From: Trebouxia sp. TZW2008
Taxonomy: Eukaryota; Chlorophyta; Trebouxiophyceae; Trebouxiales; Trebouxiaceae
DNA: 64,000 bases
Direction: 5' to 3'
NCBI GenBank assembly: GCA_002118135.1
Contig: BDIU01000320.1
Span: 1 to 64,000 of the forward strand
Shown: positions 56,495-64,000 of the stretch, one piece after another
Position numbering within the stretch: the stretch's first letter is position 1
How the letters are laid out: every line of letters begins with the position of its first letter
Translations under genes and position numbers: made by a program
The notes under the pieces: model-generated
What the model was told of the DNA's origin: nothing
The model's database searches: none
Seen by the model: only the letters and a program-made list of their open reading frames with translations

Positions 56495-58298
56495 ATGACA
56501 GACGTTGCAACTCGTGACGATGTTGCTCGAGCAAGCGCAGTCTTCACAAGGGGCGCAATGGACGCTCCAGACCTGCGAGGGGACTCCATGGTCACAAAGC
56601 ACCTTGAAAAACTTCAACAACAGAAGGAAAAGGACGGCTTTGCGAAGATGCAAGCACTGCACCCAAATATTGGACCTACAGTTTGCGCGATGGCCTTGGA
56701 AGAAGCAAGCTGGGAGACCGACGTTGCGGATCAGCTCCTGAGTCGCTTTGAAGAGGAACAGAAACAGCAGATAGCTACTCTGCTTCAGGTGAAGCTATCG
56801 AGGCTTGTCAACCATACCTCTTGTTGATTGGCAGCGCCTGTCCAAGCCCTCTGCAATACACAAAGCATGAGAGCCCAGCGTTGCTATGCTGTGCTCTGCT
56901 GAGCATACAGCCTGAAGAAGCTGGTACTGCAGAGGAAGGCAGCATTGATCAAGGGCTCAGCTGCAACGCAAGGCCGACCTGTGCAGCGTCAAGCGTCAGA
57001 TCCAGAGAACAGCAAAAAGCGCAGACATTCAAAACATGACAAAGAACACCACAAGCGGCACAAGCATACCAAAACAAAGGATTCAGCCCAGGTGCAGTCT
57101 GCATTCAGGCATCTGATCACCAAACTATCAACTCTATGTTCTGCTGCAGACTCTGTATGCAGTTTTGGCCAGCTTTCTGCCCCAAGTTCACTGCTCTGTT
57201 ATAAACAGAATTCACCGCATAATCACAAACAGACATCACAGTGCACAGTCAAGGCAGCTTGTCCTTCTGCTTGGGCTGAAGAGTTGTGCATGGTGAGTAC
57301 TATAGTTGCCAATTTATGATCACAGATACACATCACATTGCGCAGTCAAGCCTTCCAGTCGTGCTGAAGAGACATGTATGTTGCCGCAGGAGGGCATTGC
57401 TGGCCATGTTGCAAGCGATCAATATGGCAAATTTGGTATCATCAGGGAAGCTGACCTGGCAAGCAAAGTTAGTGAATTTCAGCAATGGGCCACAGAGATC
57501 AAGAAAGTCAATGTGGAGGCTCTGGCAAAATGGGAAGAAAAGGAGCTCTTTGCAGAATTCATGGAGGATTACAACACTGGGACTCTGCCCCACAGAAAGT
57601 ACTATGATCTCATGGCATATGCGCAAGAGAAGGCGCTCAGAGCTGCAAAGAAGGGCAAGGACGCTGGGGTGAGTCTTGTAGCTCTTGACAGCATGCTGCA
57701 CGTATTTTCTTGCAGCTGTAGTTGCCTTGTGTAGCACAATGTTGCAACCAGTTGGCAGACCTTCATCAGCCGCTGTTGTGCACAATTGCTCTCATTACGA
57801 CACGCCATGATGCAGACTGCATTACCTATTGTGCAATAGCATGCAACGCAAGCATGACTTTAGCAGCTGAGGTACAGTGTTGTTGCATGCATACCATGCT
57901 TGTGCTTTTGCAAGCGCATCCATAGCTTTGCAGGCATATCGAGTGCTTGTCGTCTGTGCAAGACATGTCATGTTCACCTGCACAAAGGAATGACATATGT
58001 TGCTTGGTGTCTGTTGCAGAAGCTTGAAAAGACTGTGTTCAATGATGAGGAGCAGCGACGCCGTGAGATTGCAGTCATGCGCGCTTCAGACCAGCAAGAC
58101 AGACTGAAGCAAGCATACAATGAGCTGAAATACACAGCGCCAGACAAAGCTGCTGACATGCGAGAGCAGGACTTGCTGCGCACACAAATGCAGATGGCTT
58201 ACCGAACTGGTGATCATGACACTGCCAACAAGCTTGCTGAGCGGCTTAAACCAGACGCACAAAAGGAAGCAGAGGCAGCAAGAAGGCCTGATGTCTGA
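56495..58298 (+). CDS. SCI1-like nuclear protein with KHKR-rich region, 4 exons
   Basis: Exons 56495-56788, 56918-57091 (acceptor choice uncertain), 57390-57668 and 58020-58298 join to 341 aa. The N terminus (LHPNIGPTVCAMALEEASWE) resembles a UBA/CUE-like three-helix domain. Then follow a basic KKRRHSKHDKEHHKRHKH segment, the conserved block GKFGIIREADL ... FQQWATEIKKVNVEAL ... ELFAEFMEDYNTGTLPHRKYY, and a charged coiled-coil end (NDEEQRRREIAVMRASDQQD). The GIIRE block is shared with plant style cell-cycle inhibitor 1-type proteins and their uncharacterised eukaryotic relatives. Probably nuclear; mechanism unknown. Confidence 0.7.
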
Positions 58299-59927
58299 GG
58301 TCATATCTGCCTTGAGGTTGCAGTCAGCACGCCTATTCGTCAGGTGTTATGTGCATATCATGTGACAGTTATTCTGTGTGCTCAGGGAGTATTGACTGGA
58401 ACGTGACTGGGTTGCTGCTTTTTTTGCACATAGCTGCTTCTGTTCAGAGTGCCATTGTTTTTGGTGGTATGCGTTTGCACCTAGCAATTGCAAGTGTGCA
58501 CGTTGGGGAGCACAATTGCACTTGATTCTGGGCTTTCAAACTAGCTGACAATTGTGCCATCATGCATGTTGTCAACTGTGTTGCTGACATGCATTTTGGC
58601 TGGCAGTGCTACATGTAAATTGTGTGAGTTGGTTCGGGCACTGATCCTGTGCCAAGTTACAAGCGGATCTGAAAGTATTTGTCGGTATGCTGGGATGCAA
58701 ATTACGTGACCATGCAGCGCAATGAACGCACAGCCATGCACCTGTGTTGTCACTGCTCTTGATACAGCCTGTAGCTTTTGCCATTATCTCCCCAGACGCT
58801 TTGTTACAATCAGATGTCATAGAACCATAAGTGGCACAGTCGTGAGAAATATGTCGTGACGATGCATTTTCCATCATGCAAACTTAGGCAGTCAAGATCA
58901 ACACAGTCAGCATGCTCATGCATTGCCCGCTATGTCTTAGCGCAAAGGTTCAATTGGGCTCATATGTGCCCCTGTGCTAGCTGCTAACACACTCAGTTGG
59001 ATACACAGACAGAGTTGTCAGTAACCTGGGTAGATCTGCATGTGCAGTGACAAACTTCAGCATGCTCATGTGGGTGATGGCACAAAATAAAACTTGCACG
59101 AAGGGCAGAACTGCAACCCAGCAAGCATTGCACAAAGGCCATGAACACACCAGAAATTGCACCATGCATTGAGAATGCTTTGACAATACTCACCCTTGTC
59201 GCCTGTTGCAAACTGAGAGCTCTAACTGTTGCAAACAGTTAGAGCTCCCTTAGCAGGGAGTACATGCTGAGTTTGGAAGCTGACATCTGCAGGAGCCTGT
59301 TGTACAGTAGGACAAAACCCTTTGTGATTTTGTGTCCTGGTGAAACAGATGTGACCCAGGACTTTGCAAGGCACCAAGCCGACAGCTACAGGGTTTGGCT
59401 ACAGGATTTGGGGATATGGTTAAGGCAAGGATGGCAGAGGCAGACGTTGATGGGCACAGGAACAGGGACAGGGACAGGTTCAGGCGCCCAGGAGTGGATC
59501 AAGGTATGCACCAGGAACTGGGTTAGGGGTGTATCAGGCCACAGGTACTGGTGGCTTAGTGGCTAGGCAAAGGGTCAGGTTCAATGGGGAAGGACTGAAG
59601 GAAGGACTGAGATGGGTGCCTGTGAGGCCACAGCACACTTCAGGCTGCACAAACAGTTACACCAGAATAGTTTGGTGTTGCCAAAACACAGCAGAATAGT
59701 TTGATGGCCAAAACAAAGCAAGCACAAAGAAAGGGACCACACCCAATACGAAAGCTGCTGTACAGTTTGTGATGTTCAGATCAAAACATCAGCACCTATA
59801 CCTGGATGGAGCAGACCAGATGTGACGCACTACAGGGTAAGGGAGGTGTGGCTACGGTAGCATTGACTACTGCAAAGCTGGATGAAGGAATGAAGGTATT
59901 TGCAGCATCACTGGAACAGCACCCCGT
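58299..59927. other. Convergent intergenic region
   Basis: No gene recognised. A plus ORF at 59264-59566 runs through a GGGACA/GGCACA low-complexity tract (59452-59480) and is not convincing. A perfect short hairpin lies at 59217-59247. Confidence 0.4.
59217..59247. other. Perfect 14-bp stem hairpin
   Basis: GAGCTCTAACTGTT, loop GCA, AACAGTTAGAGCTC. No T-run follows on either strand, so it is not a simple Pol III terminator. Could be a 3'-end RNA structure or a small foldback. Confidence 0.8.
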
Positions 59928-61605
59928 CTACTTGATGTTCTTGGCTCGCTCAACAAGCAAGCGCCGCCCATTCCAGTCTCTCCCATCCAGATGACGAATG
60001 GCCTGCACATTCACAAAGCTGTGTCAGCTGTGCAGGTGGCATTGCAACCAGAAGTAGACTTTTTGTCAGCTCATGCTCAACTCGCGAGTACGGAGACACT
60101 AGGCCAAGGGCACATGCAGAGATGCTTGAAAGACTACTGTCTGCACAGATCTCTCCATGCTCCCCATGCGGCATGGAAAAATTATGTCAGCACTTCACCA
60201 AACTGATTGGAGACAATTGATTGCTCCAGTAAATGCTCAGATGGGCCTGCTGAGCCTGTCTAGCATGCAGGTGTAATGAGTGATAATGATGAAGCAACTT
60301 GGTGCAATACAGTCTCACCCTGTCAACATCATCGTCATTCTCCATGATCAAAAAGCCAAAGCCTCTGGACTCGCCACTGCGAGGGTTTCTGACAATGCGT
60401 GCTTCTCTCACAGGTCCATACTTCTCAAACTTCTTCTCCAGATCCTGCTTGTGAACATGAAGCTGAATCACAAGTCACAATGACACTCACACTGACAATG
60501 AACTGCTACCCATGCCAGCACAAGCGCTTGATGCGTGGCTTGATTCCCATGTGAAACTCACATGCTAAGCCTTATGCCCAGACTAAACACATGCACGAGA
60601 TTAGCGTTGGCTTCACACTAACCCCCTGCTGGGTCCCTGTCACAGTACCTGGTTGTTGACTGCTCGTTGGCAGGTATGACATGACAAATAGTCTGTAGTA
60701 CTGCTGCGTACATGTAGGGCCGAGTCTCATGATGGCTTACCCTTTCATTTATGATGAAGTTCAGGCCAGCAGCAAACAAATGGAGACCAGTTGTGGGTGG
60801 GGGCCTGCGTGAGCGTGGGGGTGACCTGTATCTAGGTGGTGGGAAACGCTCACGTATTGGAGACCTGCATATATACATGCATCAGTTCAGCATACAAATC
60901 ACTGTTCATTGACTTGATAGAGGGGGAAATCAGGTAGTGCATTAGCATGATGGAACAGTGAGAAGAGTTAGTGCAGAACATGCGCAACGAGTAGTGATCT
61001 GACCTGCGCCTGTATCTGTCCCGGTCACCATAGCCATAGCGGTCTCTGGAGCGGCTGCGGGACCTGCGCCTGTAGTCTCTGTCTCTGCTGCGACTGCGGC
61101 TGACTCTAGCTCTGCACACAGGTTTGGGTCAGCAAGCTGAAGTGAGCCATACAAGCACTTGAAAAACCAAAGAGCAGTTTGAGACTGACAAAGATGTTGC
61201 ACCTTGAGCGAGACCTTGACCTGTCTCTGGATCTTGAGCGAGGTGACCTAGAACGATATCGTTCTCGAGATCTGGACCTCGAACGCAATGGGGACCGTGA
61301 CTTAGATTTGTCCCGCTGCACGTGTCAAGACAAAGTCAAAGACTATACTTGGGATACATTGTACACAGTGCCTCCGAAGATTGGATGCCCAGGGAAGCCG
61401 CTTTGAAATCACGTACCGCAGGTGATCTCACAGGAGACGCTGGGTCCGGGGACCTAGACCTATCTTTCACTGGTGATCTTGACAGCGATCTGGCGCGCGC
61501 AGGTGAGGCTGAACGGCCTCTCGAAGGTGATCTGCTGTCGCCCCTGTCACCGTTAGTGGCATCCATAGGCTCAGCTTCAGGTCTTGGGGAGCCGTCGTCT
61601 GACAT
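59928..61605 (-). CDS. TRA2/SR45a-like splicing factor, 6 exons
   Basis: Exons 61417-61605, 61203-61315, 61004-61111, 60741-60864, 60319-60444 and 59928-60002 join in phase to 244 aa. The first 130 residues are an RS domain (RSRSRSRERYRSRSPRSRSR, RYGYGDRDRYRRR) passing into a Pro/Arg stretch. One RRM follows: RNP2 LHLFAAGLNF, then ERDLEKKFEKYGPVREARIV, RNP1 SRGFGFLIM and HLDGRDWNGRRLLVERAK. RS before a single RRM is the transformer-2/SR45a arrangement. A nuclear alternative-splicing regulator. Ends right after the RRM, so the second RS domain of animal TRA2 is absent. Confidence 0.88.
60190..60265 (+). repeat. Dispersed repeat family A, copy 4
   Basis: AAACTGATTGGAGACAATTG, spacer, AGATGGGCCTGCTGAGCCTG, in the last intron of the TRA2-like gene. 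Nearest to the minus-strand copy at 15221-15290. Confidence 0.6.
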
Positions 61606-61923
61606 GTTTTGTAACAAGTCAGCACAGGGAGGGTTTAGAGCTTCACAAGAACATTCGTGGGGTTGATGCCACCAGATGCGCTTTCAAGATCTGTTTACAA
61701 ATCAGCGCGTCGCTAATGGCAATGGCTTGATGCACGGCTCTTGTTGGGGCCGCCTCCTGCAGAGGCCCTGGGGTAGGCGCTCCGAAGCCATTTTGACTTA
61801 TCGATATCTGCTTGCTCACAGACAGTGGCACACCCACATCGCCATCATGCCTTGTCATTGTGCTCAGATGCAGAGTGCTCAGCTGATTGCTCAACAGAGC
61901 GGTATCACGTTTCAGGTGCGTTG
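61606..61923. promoter_or_regulatory. Divergent promoter region, TRA2-like / PAM68
   Basis: 318 bp between the two start codons. An open plus-strand frame (61676-61924) could be an upstream exon or 5' UTR of PAM68; no motif decides. Confidence 0.4.
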
Positions 61924-62333
61924 ATGAGCACCAAGCTTCTCTGCGAGGAAGCTTGGACTGATCATAAACTTGTGTCGCAGCAACGTTTGACCAGACTACC
62001 GAATCGAGGGCGCGTTCACCGTTCAGTCCGAGCTGAATCGAAGGGTTTTGGTTCAAATGACAAGCAGCAATCTAAAGCACAGCAACCGAAGGTATCTGAT
62101 TGTGCTCACTCAAGCAGCAGTGCAGGTGCTGTCGTGCAGGCAACCTACTGACTTCTCGCTTGCCGATTCACTTGATTTTGAAGCATGCATTGTGACCATG
62201 CCGTCAGTTGCTTGGAGCTAAAAAGTACATTACCATCCACATTCTGACGAAGTGCTTGCAGTATGTAGCTGAGCAAGCGCGGCACAGTTGCATCTAGACC
62301 AGATGCACGACAGCCACAACAACAACAGCGGCC

Positions 62334-62369
<36 letters not shown>

Positions 62370-62926
62370 ACTGCAGTCTGAGTGGCAGCCTGGGTCCCCG
62401 CCTCAGAGACAACAGGAATCAGAAGAAGTCCCTGAGATTGTGAATGTGCGAATGCTGAATCGCATCATTACTTTCGCCGGCGTTCCCAGCTTTATTGGAT
62501 TCTCCTCGTTTCCATTGTTCTGGTATCTACAGGTGCGTCCACTTGCGTGATGCTGCATAGGTTAAATGTCAAGTGTCAGTTACAGGGTAACAGCATGCTG
62601 TCACATCATAAGCTACAGCATGCCATTTATGCAAGATGTTGCTGAATAAGCTGGTGATGCCAGATGCTGCTGCATAAGATGGTAGGCGTGACAAACTAAT
62701 TGTCATCATGCAGGTGAAGCAGCATTTAGAAATCCCAAATTGGGTAGTGTTTATTACATCGATTTTGTTGTTTGGCGGTGGGTTTTTTGGAATTTCATAT
62801 GGCATCCTCAGCGCTAGCTGGGACCCCATGCGTGAGGGCAGCAAACTTGGCTTCACAGAGTTCAAGGCAAATCTACCCTTGATCATCGATCGAGTAAGAG
62901 CTGGAGGTGGCAAAGGACGAGTTTGA
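61924..62926 (+). CDS. PAM68: PAM68, photosystem II assembly factor, 3 exons
   Basis: Exons 61924-62091, 62269-62532 and 62714-62926 join in phase to 214 aa. The N-terminal part (RLPNRGRVHRSVRAESKGFG) is basic, hydroxylated and plastid-transit-like. A glutamine tract from (CAG)n (about 62331-62368) precedes the conserved domain. Two membrane segments follow: IITFAGVPSFIGFSSFPLFW and VVFITSILLFGGGFFGISYG, then the family signature GILSASWDP ... REGSKLGFTEFKANLP. PAM68 is a thylakoid membrane protein that helps early PSII assembly and insertion of chlorophyll-binding subunits. Exon 2 uses a TAG acceptor at 62266-62268, since earlier sites leave an in-frame stop. The exact start is uncertain. 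Confidence 0.88.
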
Positions 62927-63917
62927 ATGCAAGCTTTGACTTTGTGTGTTATTGCCATGCACTACAAGGCATTTGCCGACATATCAGCACACTTTGGTTG
63001 GTTTGAAGTTCAAAGTTTGATTTTTGCAGATTGTAGCAGTTTTAGTGATTGCCACATATGATTAGTGTTGTATTTACAAGTGGAGACAGATGGAGGCGTG
63101 TTTTCAGGGCTGTAATGCTGTCAGGAAGCTGAGCTTCTGCATCACCTGTGATGCCTTTAAGACAGCGTATGTTTGGCTACAGCAGTGGAAGGGCTTAGCA
63201 GAAATGCAGCTACAATGAAGAAACTTGTTGCCTTGCAGTAAGCTCTGGCCCCTTGGTTGTGCGACCAGCATTACAATGCTATCTGCATGTCAACAACCGT
63301 GTGCAAATGACACAGCAGAAGCGCCACTACCTATATGAACCCCTCACAGCAACATGAAACCCACTGTAGCTTATGAGAGACAAACAAACATAGCTGTGAT
63401 GACCACAATGAACACCATCGTATATATCATCACATGTTGTGCCAACGCACATGAATTGGCAACATAACATGATGATAGAGAGTTTGCAAGCAGCACGCAC
63501 CTGCAGCACTCAGTCAGACAGCAAGCAACACTTCTAACTACCTACAGGCCAGCTGTGAAAGTGTTTGGGATCTGTTTCACAGCTTACAGGTTAACCGAGT
63601 TGCTGCCAGAGACCCTCAAGAAGCTGCTTGAAAGCTAAAATCCAAAATTGTCTGAAATGCTTCTGTTGCCAGCCACATGCACCTGGCAAGCAGAAGTCTG
63701 TGCCACAGCTATTGAAACCGTGCTGCAGAAGACTGCAGAATAGCCTATGCTTTACTGATCAGCTGTGCAGCTCAGCATGGTCCCCAGCGCAACAGTCAAG
63801 TACAAGTTGCCAATACAATACTAATCTCAAGCTGATCTGCTATCTAAGGACGCCATGTTCATCACTGCCTGGGATCTTTGGTCAGCTGAGTATAATCAGC
63901 TACTGGCTGCGCTGTGG
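62927..63917. other. Convergent intergenic region
   Basis: Holds the PAM68 3' flank. A short plus frame 63592-63639 (LTELLPETLKKLLES, stop TAA) after CTTACAG looks like a terminal exon, but I cannot find partner exons. Nothing else recognised. Confidence 0.3.
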
Positions 63918-63977
63918 CTAAGAGCCCATGTCTCTGTTGGCCTCATTGACAAGCTTGGTGAACACGCTGTCTGGATT
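63918..63977 (-). CDS. Last exon of an unidentified gene (partial)
   Basis: After the acceptor TTCTGCAG (minus strand) the frame reads NPDSVFTKLVNEANRDMGS and stops at TAG (63920-63918). The rest of the gene lies beyond the window. No domain is visible. Confidence 0.45.
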   Translation of the reverse strand, partial: NPDSVFTKLVNEANRDMGS

Positions 63978-64000
63978 CTGCAGAAAACAACAAGCAAGGT

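Noticed and set aside
59264..59566. Plus ORF with a GTGTGTGT peptide
   Set aside because: Open only through a low-complexity GGGACA tract. No conserved segment.
61643..62056. 137-codon minus ORF between TRA2-like and PAM68 genes
   Set aside because: Antisense to the PAM68 transit-peptide exon and without recognisable motifs or partner exons.

Overview
The window is nuclear DNA of a photosynthetic eukaryote, most likely a green alga. The evidence is a PAM68 photosystem II assembly gene behind a plastid-type leader, many short exons with GT-AG and some GC-AG introns, TGA, TAA and TAG all used as ordinary stops, and plant-type genes (EDR2-like PH-START-DUF1336, GH5 mannanase) beside a kinesin-2 motor. 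Lineage below green alga is a guess. Exon coordinates come from reading splice sites and protein motifs by eye.

Layout. 2-175: last exon of an upstream gene (+). 600-11184: kinesin-2 motor subunit, 12 exons (+). 11729-17296: secreted GH5 endo-beta-mannanase, 11 exons (-). 17856-33223: a 15.4-kb unit bounded by 1.4-kb inverted arms. It holds a Ydc2/CCE1-type Holliday-junction resolvase (inside the left arm only), a truncated KDZ-transposase-like gene, a PD-(D/E)XK nuclease-like gene, a LINE fragment and a decayed, 5'-truncated Ty3/gypsy chromovirus. 33224-37101: mostly unidentified, with an AGATCT-rich repeat. 37102-37877: small secreted CHRD-domain protein (-). 38940-about 48540: EDR2-like protein (-). 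49193-50329: SURF2 (+). 51417-55095: two-RRM glutamine-rich RNA-binding protein (-). 56495-58298: SCI1-like nuclear protein (+). 59928-61605: TRA2-like SR protein (-). 61924-62926: PAM68 (+). 63918-63977: last exon of a gene leaving the window (-).

The most unusual signal is repeated in the three long genes (kinesin-2, mannanase, EDR2-like). In each, several exons are followed or preceded inside the adjoining intron by two to five tandem, degenerate copies of the same exon edge together with its splice site and some intron, at periods of about 110-205 bp. I call these exon echoes. They explain most of the length of the long introns. Some copies are frame-open with plausible splice sites, others are clear relics. 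The short-intron genes (SURF2, RRM, TRA2, PAM68, CHRD) show none.

The second major signal is the inverted-arm unit. The two arms are collinear, at roughly 95% identity by eye, except that the left arm carries a clean 1,022-bp block with the complete resolvase gene, flanked by CCG on both sides. The inner edges of the arms cut into a KDZ-like gene on one side and into gag on the other. The outer edges lie next to TATATA. This could be a large transposon carrying its own resolvase, or an inverted duplication of host DNA.
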